A stretch of DNA of 64,000 nt, taken from positions 54,513,001 through 54,577,000 of the forward strand of contig CM048552.1 in the NCBI GenBank assembly GCA_026413225.1, given 5' to 3'. Under the pieces are notes generated by a model. That model did no database searches. It was given only the letters and a program-made list of their open reading frames with translations, and was not told the DNA's origin. The DNA comes from Otis tarda (Eukaryota > Chordata > Aves > Otidiformes > Otididae). The position numbers and the translations under genes were made by a program. Positions 1 through 13,300 of this stretch are shown one piece after another; the stretch's first letter is position 1, and each line of letters opens with the position of its first letter.

Positions 1-719
1 AGCACATGAATTTAAAGCATAACAGAAATAGTTTACTATTTGGGACCAAAAAAACACAGAGGTGAAGAGAATATAATTTGCTGATTCAGTTGAAAGAGAT
101 AATTTCAGCCTGATATCTAGCATATTTTACTCACCATTAACCATGTTCCTTCATTTCTGATTAAGCTAAATATCTCTATTTTAAAGTGTACATAATTTGA
201 TCCTATGTGTTGCCACAGAAACTCCCACTCATGCCAGCCCTAAACGGATTCAGCTTTATGGAGATCGAAATTATTGTGGTTTTTTTCTTTTTTTTTTAAT
301 TTGGTTAGCCGTTTCATCCCAATTAAATAATAGGGAAAAAAAGTTGTAAAGGGTTTTTTTTTGTTGGTTGGGGCTTTTTTGTTTGTTTTGTTGAAGTCCT
401 TTACATTTCAAGATAAAAATCAACTGCCAAAAATTGCTCAGGAGCCTGGAAGTTAAAATCACCCTTCCTCTTTCAGTGAAATGTAATCATCAGATTCAAG
501 CCAAAATAGAACTTCCACATTTCTTAATTTGTTGAAATCGGCAGAAAATTATTTCGCTGAGGTCTGGAATTGATAGAACTACATCAGTCACCAGTAAAAC
601 TAGCTCCTATCAAGTGCTGAGAGAAAGAAAATAGAACTAAGAAACATATACCAGCCTCAAGGAAAGCACATACCAGCAGGACAAATTCCCTATATTAAAA
701 CTCATAAGGGCAACTTAAG

Positions 720-974
720 TAATGGTTTTAAAGCAGAGGGAGGTAAATTCAGACTAGATTTAAGGGAAAAAAATTTCACAATGAGCGTGGTGAAACACTG
801 GAACAGGTTGCCCAGAGAGGTGGTGGATGCCCCATCCCTGGAAACACTCAAGGCCAGGTTGGATGGGGTTCTGAGCAACCTGATCTGGTTGGAGATGTCC
901 CTGCTCCTTGCAGGGGGGTTGGACTAGATGACCTTTAAAGGTCCCTTCCAACCCAAACTATTCCATGATTCTGT
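720..974 (+). mobile_element. CR1 LINE 3' fragment
   Basis: A 5'-truncated CR1 retrotransposon. It carries the conserved end of the second open frame (the stretch that reads like EVVDAPSLETLKARLDG in CR1) and then the typical 3' end 'GGTCCCTTCCAACCCAAACT' followed by the short tail CCATGATTCTGT. It lies antisense to PLBD1. It is a dead fragment with no full reverse transcriptase. Confidence 0.9.
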
Positions 975-2934
975 AACTTCCTCTGGGAAGGATGCAGACA
1001 GGAGCTCTTCCCAGTTTCCCACAGGGCATAGTTAGAGAATACAGTCAGAGATGATTGAATGGTTTGTTGATTATTCAGAGAATCCTGTATCAACCTTCTC
1101 CACTCTCTTTCTGTGCCTTGCCCCATTCCCAGCTGTTTAAGTACTTGATTGCATTACCTTGCTGCTCCTTATCTCAGCTCTGGTACCATTCTGACTACCA
1201 AATCTAATTGTCTGCGTACATTCAGGCAAAACACTAGCCCAGCAAAAAAAAAAAAATGTAACTTTTTTTTTTTCCTGGCAATTTGCAGTTTGAATTAGGT
1301 TGTTATGTAGATAGATAAGCAAGAGAGCTGGTGCAAGAAGGCAGCTCTCTACTGTGTTAGTAGATGAAGTGATGCATGAAAGGGCCGGATCAGTAGCAGG
1401 GTAGACACAAGTTGAGGGGATTTGATCTGTGGAGGGAGGTGCTGGGGCAAGAGAGGAGCATTCAGCAGCTTTGCACCATTACCCCTTTCATGAAACTGCA
1501 GATACAGTATTAATTTTAGTTCTAGAGTTTCTTGTCTCCAATGCAACACAAGACTACATGCCATAATCATAACCTGCTTCTTGAAAAGGACAAGAAAGTT
1601 GAAGAGACAGATCAATATTCTCCAACTCTGCAGTCATAGAAAATTTGGGAAATAAAAATCCCAAGTAATTTTAGGAAGGAATTCATATATTTTCCATACA
1701 ACAAGTCAGAGGTCTCATGGCACTAGAGGAGAGGAGCAAATAGCACAAGAAAGTCCATCTGGCAGATGGCCTTTTAGGCATGAGAACCAGATGAGGAGGA
1801 TAAAAACAGCCAGGCTACTATCCTAATCACTGCGTAGGCCAGGAGAGATGACCAGGCTGCTTCCAGGCTCAACCATCAGCTCTACTCTCTCCATTTTGCA
1901 CTCAAAAGTTATGCAACACAAGACAGATTTTACACTAGTAGTATCTTTAAGCTGTGATGACTGATGTAGAGAGACTAGGTTAGTTCAAAATCAGGGGAAT
2001 GAAAACAGCTTATTTAATGGCCTTCCTCTCTTGTATATGCTAACAGAGGACAGACAATTCCTGGAATTTATTTTTCTTTTTTAAATGCCCAAGATTATTG
2101 AGAATTTTTTCCCCCAGTTGCTCTGGGGGTTTTTGGGTTTGGTGGTTTTTTTTTGGTTTTGGTTGGTTGGTTGGTTTTTGCTTTAACAAAGCTTCTATGT
2201 GCATGGCTTGCATGTTTTGCAAGGGTATTATCTTCTGAAGTAAATTGGATCATTATAGTAAGGTAAGGCTTTGCAACTTTATCTAAGGCATGTAAGGCAA
2301 TTACAAAGCTGGGAGAAGAATTCAAAGTCTAAAACCAGCAAAGCAGAGCCCTGCTTCATCAAATTAGAGAGGAGGATGACAGGACTCGGGTCAGCTGAGG
2401 TTATATCGGAAAAAGAGTACAATTAATGTTGCTTCAAATTTAAATACTACTCTTAGGCACGTGGTATGCCCCAATTGGAACTGATTAAAAGTATGTGCTT
2501 AATGGTACAGATTTGGATGTGCTCTGCCATTGCCCAGGTAAAGTAAGGCCTCATTAACACTTCTGTTTGTAATGTGGCAAGAGAATTCATATCCAAGAAA
2601 ACCAGAGCAAACACCTTTGCCTGTGTGATAGGACCAGACCTTACAGAGAGGTGAGAGACTGGGGACAAAAACAAATGAATGGATCTCCAGACACTAAAAT
2701 TAGATTTATCCAACCCCTAACTCTGTGCTTTCAAAATAGACAGCTACTATTTGAATCAGGTGCCAACACTAGAAAGACGAATCGTGCCCTAGAAAAAGCT
2801 TGTGTTTCTCCTCTTACTGGTAAAGGGGGTCTGACTAGTTTAGCTATTGCTTTTTCTATCACAGACCTATACAGTTAGAGCTGAGATTAGTTCTTCCCCG
2901 GTAATCTAAAATAAGACAGTCTCAGCATGTTTTG

Positions 2935-3003
2935 GGTTTGTTGGGGGTTTTTTGGGGTTTTTTTTTTTGTTTGGTTGGTTTTTTTGTTGGTTTGTTTGTT
3001 TTT
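2935..3003. repeat. T/G-rich low-complexity tract
   Basis: A run of about 70 bases of T and G in units like TTTGG/TTGGTT, similar to tracts at 2120-2180 and 280-390. It is low-complexity DNA; on the other strand it reads as A/C-rich. No gene is implied. Confidence 0.7.
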
Positions 3004-3095
3004 TAAACTTCCATGTCTTACATTCTGGTTAGGTTCCTACTACGGACAAAGTGTACACTTTTAAGAGAGATACTTTGTCACTCTTTTGCTTAGAT

Positions 3096-3596
3096 TGAAA
3101 CAAAAAAGTTCACTCAACAGTCAGAATCCAATATGATTGTTAAGCAGGTATTCTTTATTAGCAGCGCTGGGCAGCACAGGGAATTGCTCCACCACAAGTG
3201 CTCCAATGAACAGGCAAAATCACAGAGACTATATGTTGCAAAATCATACATATTAATCAGAATTCTGAGAACTCATTAACATATGCAAATATTCATCTTC
3301 GCATGAGTAGAGGTTCTTTCTGGTGGTCTTCACGAGTCCTCTGGTGGTAGAGGGATAAAGTAAATACTCCTCACTGTGTTCGCTAGTTGAACTCTAAGTC
3401 TCTTTTCCATATAGGGTCTTGTTTTGGCTCATCACTCTGCTTGCAAATTCCTTAAGCCCCCCTCATCTTGCTTTCGGCTAGTGTCTCCTGAAAGAACTTC
3501 GTAGTACTTTGTTACATTAAATTTTACCAGTCTGCTGTTCTTTCTCTCAAGGTTAGTTTACATTTTCACACAAGGATTACATGGCTGTGCGGGACA
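3096..3596 (-). mobile_element. Probable solo LTR of an endogenous retrovirus
   Basis: On the minus strand the block contains a poly(A) signal AATAAA (complement of 3154-3159) inside the phrase GCTGCTAATAAAGAATACC followed by TGCTTAACA, which is typical of R-U5 in avian retroviral LTRs. A plausible TG start lies at 3596 and a plausible CA end at 3096. I saw no gag, pol or env frames beside it, so it looks like a solo LTR. Ends and target-site duplication are not certain. It is in the sense orientation relative to PLBD1. Confidence 0.5.
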
Positions 3597-6500
3597 TAGT
3601 GGTTACAATTGGAACACATTAATCACTAGCTTGGAGCCAACTCTATCAAGAAGATGAGGCCTAGCTGTGTCTAGAAACCCTCCTTCATGTCCTAAGCGTA
3701 GTGTAAAAACTGAACTAGCTGAGGATTCCTGAAGGTCTCCAAATTGCAGGCACTGTCAAGCTGGAGCTCCTGCTCACCAGACAGCTTCTGCAGGAACCTG
3801 TACTTCAACCTAAGATCAGGCATGCAACATATCCTTCCTATTAACCCATCCCATCAGAGCTTCAGGGTTTCTGCAAAGAGCCACCCTGGGTCATTTCTAC
3901 ATCATGGAGTCATTACCACAAATGGGTGCAAAATAGCTGGAGATCATGGAGTTGTTCAGGCGACAGATAACAACGTGCTAGAGGGCACTTCAATTAGCAG
4001 GCATGCCCAATGTCTTCACATTAGAGGGCTGTGCCTGAGCCACCCACGGAGGTGTTTCTACAGGCGAGTCTTCACTCAGGTAGATAAGTAGTTGTTGATG
4101 CAAACAAAGCCTTCCCCGCAGTTAAACACATGGTAACAACAAGGAAGAGTGTAACAAAGTCCTCATAAAGGAAGGCTGAGTTGTGTGCAGCTACTGTGGG
4201 CACTGATGTGTGCAAAAGCATAATGACTGTCAGAAGACACCTTCTCCTAAGGGAATTCATGATGGTGCTAGAGAGCTTCCCTGAAGACAGGCTGAATGGG
4301 CCAGGCAGTCTGATGGCAACAGAGTTACAGATTGGGAAAGATTATTTCCTGGTTTTACTTCAGAAAACTTGTATAACTGTCCCAAAGAAAGAACATCTGC
4401 CTGCATGTTAATTAGGATACTGTCAATCTCTAGGCAAGATAAAGCAGAAATGGAGCTCTGAGAGCAATCTTAACATCTGCAAACTTACCGAGTTCTCACT
4501 GCTCCCGTGGTTCAGGAAATTGCAAACACACTGTATAAGAGGATTCATTAGCTTGTAGTTTGCTGAGTAAAAGTCTACCATGGGTTTTTTTAGGGTGCAG
4601 CTAAAACTTGAAATAATAGGTTCTTCGTCTTCTCAAGGGTCAAGGGACTCATCACTAATTCACCTCTGCTCCTCAGTGGGAGCATTTTCAATAGGGCTTC
4701 AGGAGAAGCCCTCTTTATCCAAAATAGCTTTAAAAGACTTGCCAGAAAAAGCTTATATTTATAACCCCCAGGGAGAAACATGCTTCCACTGCAGTTACAG
4801 ATGTACAATGGAGCAGACATAGCCAAAAAACCTAATTCAGATATGTACAATATTTGATACTCATTTTCAGATTTTGTACCATCAGAGGATTTCTTAGTGG
4901 ATTTTCTCAAACAGTTTCCTCGCAAAAGAAAGGCTTTAGCTACTTCTGTTTTTCCACATCTTAACCCACTCTCACACTTAAACTCTCAACACGTAAAGAT
5001 GAATTTCCCACTTAAAAGCCAAAGTCTCAAACCCTACTTTTCCACGTTGATACAAACCCTCAACTTCGCCTCCACAGACTTTAAGACCTCTGTTCATTAC
5101 TACTTCTGCTATATCCACTTCTTTACAAAGGGCCACTCGGTGCTGGAGCTGGCAGCCTTACACTAACAACAGCTAGGGCTAGGAACCAGCCTCAGTAAGC
5201 ACCTGACCCGGAGAAGGCAAAAAGCCTACTGCAGAACTTGAGAGTACCTTCACTTCTGTGAACATTCACTTAACACCCGTGAAAAAAAAAAAAACCAAAA
5301 AAAAAAAAACCAAAGAGGAAAGACTCCCTCCCTTCAACCTAAGTATAGACTGAGACATCAGATAAAGTCCCTGCAGACACTGTTTCACATTCGAACCATG
5401 TTTAAAGGAATGGACATCTGTGTAAGTTTGTTTAAAAGACGGCTAGAAGACTTATAAATCTACCGTGGAGGCAGAAGGGGAACAGGATGTGGGTTGTTGC
5501 TACTAGAATATTACTTGCCATCTAATTGGGTTTAGCATGGATTGAACTCTCTAGGTAGTATGACAAAACTTAAAGCTTAACCACCTAGGTAAAGCCTTGG
5601 TGAAAAACTGTTGAGCAATACCAAGTTTTAACAATATTCTAAGTGTAATGCTAGCATCCCCCAAATCCATACACAGTTTATGTAAACTGAGTAGTGCATA
5701 ACAGTAACCTCTCATGCAAAATAATCCAACAACATAAATCCAGATCTCTCATTTACTTAATTTCCTTTCCTGTCCAGAGTACAGGTTGTGCACTCAGAAT
5801 TCCAGGATTTCTTTACTCTTTCCCTCAGAAGTGTTTTGTTATTGACAAATATTACTCTATTTAATTTTCTTCATACTGTCCAGAGACCCAGCTGCCTTTC
5901 CCCTCAGGTCCACTAGAGTCACATTAACATATCATACAATCAGAGAACTATCTATAAGTCTTAACTGATCTTAAAATGTCTTACTAACTAGATTAATATC
6001 ATCTTGTCTAGCAGCCATATCTGACAATTGTTCGACAACCTTCCCCTGCTGGCCTGTTCAGAGCAGGCTATGGTTATTTATTTCAGTGTTGTGGAAGCAA
6101 AGCTGGTGAAGCCAAATTAATGTCACCACATCCATTGCAAGCATCTCCCAACTATTCCCCAGCCATGCATCAGTCATAGGAAAAGAAAAATTCCCAAATT
6201 CTAAGTTGACAGAGGAAAAGATGAAGCTTGCTCAAAAACAAGCCACATCATATTCTTAGCTATATCATCAGCTACGTCCTACCAGTATGTCATAGTGCCA
6301 TTCTGTCTTCCAACCTAGTCAAGGAAAGAACAAGGTTTGGGGGTTATTTTTTGATTGGTTATTGCTTGGTTTTGGAAAATTTTTTTTGTTTTGTATTTGT
6401 TTTTGTTCTTGTTTTAGAAAAAAACTGCTGCAGATTCACAGCAAGTACAAAATTCTGTCAGTTTTCACAGATCTGCATTGTGGGAGACATTCAGTCCCTC

Positions 6501-7162
6501 ATCTTTTCTTCAAAGCGCTTTCAGGAGTACACTGACCCTTCTAGGCACACACCAGTCTGCCTTCAGGCCTATCAGTATACCAGATTTTTTTTTTTCTTTT
6601 CAATTTGCCCAAGAGAGACTAAATTCCTCATGCTGTGAAATTTCAGCATCTGCTCCCCAGCAGTTTCTTGACAGTGTTCACTGAAAAAGGTCATTAAGGA
6701 AGCCCTGCAGCTCTTGCTAGCAAGATTTCTCCCTGTTTGATCTGCTCTCAATTGCCTCCTCATCTGTTGTTGGTCAGTCACCTAACTATAGGTTGCAGAA
6801 ATAGCTACTCTTTCTGCTGCTCCTTTTGTAATTATTTACAACATAGGGCTTACGCACTTCCTTACACATACACTATTCTGTGATTACATTACTTAATCAG
6901 TACTATAGATACAGTATTTATCTCACCAAGGTGTAAGAAGAGCCTGCAGGATGAGAAGGAGAGGGTACATCTTGATCCCATAATGAAAAAGCTATACCTC
7001 ATACTTGCTACTAATTAAAAGAACAGCACACAACTACAAAATGTATGGTTAGTTTAAATGGATGGGAATTAAGGGAAAGGAAAAAAAAAACTAACAAAAA
7101 ACTCACAAGTACAGAAATCCACTGGAAGCATCATCAATTGAGTTGCTTCCTGAGGTACTTAC

Positions 7163-7382
7163 GGAGCTGTGAGATAGCCTTCCAAGAAGCCAGCTGCATA
7201 CATGATATCTTCATTGCTTAAAGTCTGAGTGCCATAGCCTGCTCTGATCTCCAGAACTCCCCAACCTGTTGTCTGTATAGTGTTGTTATAGAAACCATAG
7301 GCATCTCCATTCCTGTCCAGTGTATTCTTGACCTGAAGTGTTTTCGCAGGTCTATTCCAGTACACAGTTGCATAGCGGATTT
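7163..7382 (-). CDS. PLBD1: PLBD1 exon 2
   Basis: 220 nt (2 + 72 codons + 2) between an acceptor reading CATCATAG and a GTAAGT donor. The translation begins (E)IRYATVYW and ends [10 protein letters not shown]. It matches the N-terminal part of the mature PLBD1 protein, just after the signal peptide, with no stop or shift. The ending splits a proline codon after CC. Confidence 0.95.
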
Positions 7383-10300
7383 CTATGATGGAGATAAAAA
7401 GGGGGCAAGGGAAACAAACAAACGTTAATAGGTATTTCCTATCAAATACTGAAATGTCAAGACAATATTTTGTCAATTTTAAAAAAGTTAAATTTGAAGG
7501 TTTATATCATGTTTATTTCTACTATGGAGAGCAACACCAATGTTAACATACTGAAAAGTCGCACGAGAACTAACTGGAGTTTTACGAAAAAAAAGTTTAC
7601 ACCTAAATATTCTCCTGTTACTCTTCTGGAAATTATCTACAATTCTTTCAGTGTAGAGCTCCAACACAGCTGAGTCTTGACATAAAATTCAGAAAAGTAT
7701 TTCCTTACCTGGCCCAGAAGAAAATCTATACAAATCTTATTGAAAGTAACTTTAGAAGACAGCCTGCCTTAGCAACTGCAAAGGATTATAAGCCACTGTT
7801 GACTTGTGTTCCACATAAAGATTCAAAAGGCCACAAAAGTTTTTTAAACTGTCATTCTGGGCAACTAGTCCTGGAGATGGCATTACCCAGCATGAACACT
7901 AGAACTCAGTCGATCACATGCGGAAAGAAAAAAGGACCACAGGTATGCAATCCTTTGGAAGACACACAATCTCCAACACCCAGCCAGAATAAAGTCGATC
8001 CCAAGCGTGAAATGAACAGAAAGGCAGGGCACTAGACTGCTCAGAGTTCTCCTTGGACTGCTTTTTAAGAAACATTCTTCACTACTTGGGTTTTAATCCT
8101 GCTGAGCTGAAGAACAAACAGCAAGGTAAACTGCTCCCCAAAAAAACCATATAACTCTAATTCAACCTTCCCTAAAATTGGACCAGATTACTCCAGATCT
8201 CTATTCATGAGAATCACTGCTACAGTATTGCAAATGAAAAGAGTTCAAAAATCGTAAGTCAGAGTTCCCAAAGTTATTTTAAAATAAGTTTAAAGGGATA
8301 AATTCATAAGCGCTTACAACCACTGAGAAAGTCTCAATGTTTTTATTCCCCCAATCCTTCTCCAGTGTGTGGCAACTAGTCCTGCCAGTTTATAGTAAGA
8401 AATTACAATTTGGTTACTACTCCTCACAACAATTCATTTTGTGTATCATGTCCAAAACAGATACAAAATAGAGAACTAGATCTAACTCTGGATGATCTTA
8501 CACAAAATACTTACTATGCCTGTATCCTGGTTTTGTGTAGTGGGGGGCTACTGCGGGACCTTCTGCAAGAAGCTGCTAGAAGTTTCCCCTTTGTCCGATG
8601 GACTCGGCCAGGTCTAAGGTGGACCCGCCGCCGGCCAGGGCCAAGCCAACTGGTTACAGTGATAACACCTCTGTGGTAACATATTTAAGAAGGGGAAAAT
8701 TAAAAAACAAACCCCAAAAACAAAAAAAAAACCACACCACTAGTGAAGAAGTAGAAACAGGGGCAGAGAGGGGGATGCATAAGCCTGATGGACTTTGCAG
8801 CCCTCACCCTCTGGCCTTCCATCAGGCAACCATCTGGGCCTGACTCAGCCCAGCCAAGAGAAGTGAAGAGATGATACCCGAGGAGAATATGAGAGGGGTC
8901 TGCCTGAGCCTGATTGTGAAGATTTTCTTGTGATAAACTGCTGTGGACACCAAGGTCAGTGAAGGAGAGGGAGGAGTAATGTTGCTTCTAACAAGATTCC
9001 CCTGCAGCCCGTGGTGCAGCCCATGGTGATGCTGGCTGTGCCCATGCAGCCCACAGAGGCCCACGGAGGAGCAGAGATCCACCTGCAGCTCATGGAGGAC
9101 CCCACACCGGGGCAGGCAGATGCCCAAAGGAGGCTGTGGCCTGCGGAGGGCCCACGCTGGGGCAGCCTGTTCCTGAGGGACTGCACCTCATGGAAAAGGA
9201 CCCCCATGCTGGAGCAGTTCATGACGGACTGTAGCCCATGGGAAGGACCCCACGCTGGAGCAGGGAAGCAATGTGAGGAGTTCTTCCCCCCAGGAAGGAG
9301 CAGCAGAAAACAATGTGTGATGAACTGACGGCAACCCCCATTCCCCTCTGTGCCACTCAGGGTCAGGGGAAGGAGGCAGAGATAATTTGGAATTCAGTTA
9401 AGCCTGGGAAGAGAGGAGGGAGGGAGGAAGTTGTTTTTATTCTCTCTCATTATCCAGCTTTTGGTTTTATTAATAATAAATTGAAATAATTTTCCACAAG
9501 TAGAGTCTGTTTTGTCCTTAACAGTAACTCAAATGGTCTCTCCCTGTCCTTATCTCAAGCCTCAAGCTTTTTGTTACATTATCTCTCCAAGGTTGGGGAG
9601 AGTGAGTGAAAAACTGTATAGCTTGGTCTTGAGTGGGGCAACACTATGACAGCATGCTATAATGGAATCATAAAAAAAAAAAAGGCAATATAATGCCAGC
9701 ACAATAGCTAATGTTCTTCTAAAAGCCATAAGTAAAATGTTTGTAATTAAGCAGCTAGTTGGATTTCAAATTACGTGCACTTACTCTATTCAGTACTCTA
9801 AAATAAAAATACCTTCTTTATGTTATGTTAAGAGCCATGATGTATTTGAATAAAAGAGCAAAAACATTTTCCAAGAACTAAAAATTCTTTCTCCAACTAA
9901 TCACTTTTTGACACAGCAGTTACTTAGTTGCTTTAAGCCAGTTTTCATCCATTTTACCAGACTACTGAATAATCTGTGTCATTCAACAGCCAGAAAGCTG
10001 TTCTCTCCTTGTGTTCCAGCAAGAATAGCTAAAACTGTTTCTTACTGAGAATCACAGGATAGCAGAGGTTGGAGGAACCTCTGGAGGTCATCTTGTCCAA
10101 CACCCCTACTCAAGCAGGGTCACCTAAAGCCAGTTGCCCACAATTCATATCCAGATAGCTCTTAAGTATTTCCAAGGATGGAAATTTCACAACCTCACTA
10201 GGCAACCTATGCCAGTGGTCACTCACCCTCATAGTAAAAAAAAGTGTCTCCTGATGTTCAGAGGGAACCTCCTGTGTTTCAGTTTGTGCCCACAGCCTCT

Positions 10301-13300
10301 AGATCTGTCCCCACACACCAGTGAAAAGAGCCTGGCTCCATCTTCTTCACACTGTCCCTTCAGGCATTTGTACACATCAGTAAGATCCCTCTTGCACCTT
10401 ATCTTCTCCTGGTGGAGCAGTCCCAGCTCTCCCAGCCATTCTTCATGTGAGAGATGCTTCAGTCCCTTAATCACCACTCCAGTAGTTCTAGATATCTCTT
10501 GTACTGGGGAGCCCAGAACCAGACCCAGCACTCCAGGCATAGCTTTACCAGTGCTGAGCAGAGGGGTAGGATCACCTCCCTCAACCTGCTGGCAACACTC
10601 TTCCTGATGCAGCTTAGGAGATAGTTACCTTTTTTTTTTTTTACCATAATGGCACACTGCTGGCTCACGTTCAGCTTGGCATCCCCCAGAACCCCTAGAA
10701 AACTGCAAAGTTGCTTTCCAAACAGTCAGCCCCCAGCATATATTGGTATATGAGGCTATTCCTCCCCAGGTGGAGGACTTGGCATTTCCCATTGTTGAAT
10801 TGCATAAGGTTCCTGTCAGCTCATTTCTCCAGCCTGTTGATGTCCCTCTGAACGGCAGCACAGCCCTCTGGTGTACCAGCCACATCTCCCAGTTTTGTGC
10901 CATCACCAAATTTGCTGAGAGTAGCTTCTGCCCCATCACCCAGATCATTAAGGAAGATGCTGAACAGTATCAAATGCTGAGATACACCACTAACTACTGG
11001 CCTCCAGGTACACTTTGCACCACTACGCACTATGTCAGTCTTCATAATGTACTGGAGACACTTCTCACATGAACAGGAAAAGCATTAGCAAGAACAGAAT
11101 TTGAGTAGTGAAGGAACTGTGTTTTTTTCCCCATTCTATCAATAGAAGTTTTTACATGTATTTATTTAGAGATGAAGTCATTTCAGGGACTTGGAACACT
11201 GTTTAAAAACATGTTTTTCTTCTGCCAGGTATCAAGGCTATTTAAAGGACTGAGACATGACAGACTCTGGCTAACTCTTCAGGCAGCTATAATCTCAGTT
11301 TTCTGTTGTCTCCTCAACTATATTCTAGTAACACATGCAGTAATTCCTACTTTAGGCTAAGAGTAAACATGGGAATCCCTCAGACTGAAAAAATCTATAA
11401 AAAGAGCAGCAGGCTGATAACGGTTGTCACTGAAGAGATCCAAAGGCCACCTTATGAAGCTGAAGCTCACATAAGCAAAGAGGTCAGGGAAAGGGAGGTC
11501 CTGTGAAAAACTGGTGCAAGGGGTCAGCATAGAACATAACTAGCTGGTCCAACAGTGAAGAGGAAGGCTGATTCCAACCAAGAAGCCCACTGCAGGGCAG
11601 AAGATGACAGGCCACATGCCCAGTAAAGACAGACAGCTGAGGAACAGGTAAAAAGAGCAAGAACAAAGCAGGGCAAAACATGATCTTCTTCCCATCTCTT
11701 CAGTAAGGTGTGCAAAGGTGGCAAGTAGTCAAGAGGAACCAGGGCACCTGGGTATTGGGTTTAGGGCCCACAGACTAAATAGGTTCGTCAAAGAAACTTT
11801 CTTCTGCCTAAAGCAAAATAGCCCTTGCTTTCTTTTGTAAAAGAAGGTTGATGTCTCAATGCCAGACAGACTGATCTGACACAGGTACTCTAACACAGCA
11901 GTTTGTGTTTCTTTGTTTTATGCTCTGCCAGAGCATGAACATGCAGAGCTATTCTCAAAAGTCAGAACAAACTTTTAAATTACCCTGGGAGTTTGCCCTG
12001 CCCCAACTTCACTACCTGACAAATTTAAACTGAAGAAAACCTAGACTAGAAGAGGATGGAAGAGAAGGGAAAACATCAAGCTACAGGATAATTTGCAAAC
12101 AAACCTGGAGAGGCATTTAGAGGAATAACATCGAGGCAGCTGTCATGGATGTGGCTTAACAATGATGCTGCAAAAGACCATTTCCCATTACTGATTCCCG
12201 CCCCCCCCTCCCCCCACTCATTCACTCACCATTCCATTTCACCTTATTAATTTTTATGTCACTTTCTGCAAATCTAATTGCCCTGGTCTAAAGTATCAAA
12301 ATACTTACATCTGAAATTGCTATGTTTATTTCAAGGAACATATATATAATCATATAGTAATTGTTACATTTAGAAGATAAGTCTTTATCTTACTACAGAT
12401 GGAGTTAAAACTACAAGCTTGTAAATCTGTGTACACTTAAAACACGCTTACACTACAATGTAATCAAAGCATTTGCTGTCACCCAGTCTGTTACAAGCAC
12501 TGCCTAACCAAGTACTACCTTTGCCAAGAAAATCATCCAGAACTGAAGTGTAGCATGGAATATAGATACACAAGAAGCAACTGAGCATTTCCAGACAATC
12601 TTGTATGGGTCCTGCAAAAACAGGAACCTTCCCCTTGAATAATGCTGGCATTTTTATATTTATTTTTGGAGGGTGCGGCAGGGACCCTAGAGAATCTCTT
12701 GACCCAGCAGTTGTATTGATAACTTCTTGCATACTAATCAAATGAAATGTCTCCATGAATCTACAAATCATTCTTTTATCATCGAATTTAGATTTCCTAG
12801 TGTGTAGTTGACAATGCTGACAAGTATTTCAGCCTATTAGGACTCCAAAGAACAGAAAAGACTGATGATCTGTGGCTGTTCCAGAACAGTATTGCTTAGA
12901 ACAACCTAAATAACAAGCCAAAGCACACACTATTTCCTGTGATGAATGACTCAAAATCCCTGGGGATAGGGTAGGTCCAGTGGAGTCACCATTCCCCTCC
13001 GTGCAACCAGCCAGCCAGGAGAACTGCAAAGCATCAGCAACTCACAGTTCCACCACAACCACCAGTGCACTGCACGGTGGGAGACAAAAAGTGGAGAAGC
13101 GTAATGACAAGACAAGCTTGGAAATAAACAAGTGTTCATCCTCCATTCTGCAGTTTGTAGGGGCTGGGTAGAACCTTTCCTGTGATTGCCTATTTTTAAA
13201 GATACATCAATGCTTCTGCCAAATAAAGACGCAGAATTAGGGACTCTAGGTGAGAGACTGCTGGAATTTCTTCAACAAGTGAGAAGTATCTGCTTTTTGC

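Larger units (their letters stand above)
1..7162 (-). other. PLBD1: PLBD1 intron 2 (left part)
   Basis: No PLBD1 exon recognised here on either strand. The stretch holds a CR1 tail (720-974), T/G-rich simple sequence (about 280-390, 2120-2180, 2935-3003, 6340-6420), an LTR-like block (about 3096-3596) and A-rich tracts near 5281. Open frames of 60-136 codons occur, but none resembles a known protein. The remaining intron sequence shows nothing I can name. Confidence 0.7.

Noticed and set aside
3744-4091. 115-codon plus-strand open frame next to an LTR-like block
   Set aside because: No retroviral or other domain recognised and no supporting signals; probably chance.
1-7162. Search for PLBD1 exon 3
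   Set aside because: No minus-strand stretch resembling the PLBD1 segment after YLTAP was found, so exon 3 is taken to lie left of the window.
10134-10607. 157-codon plus-strand open frame
   Set aside because: Antisense reading of a minus-strand CR1; the real coding sense is on the other strand.
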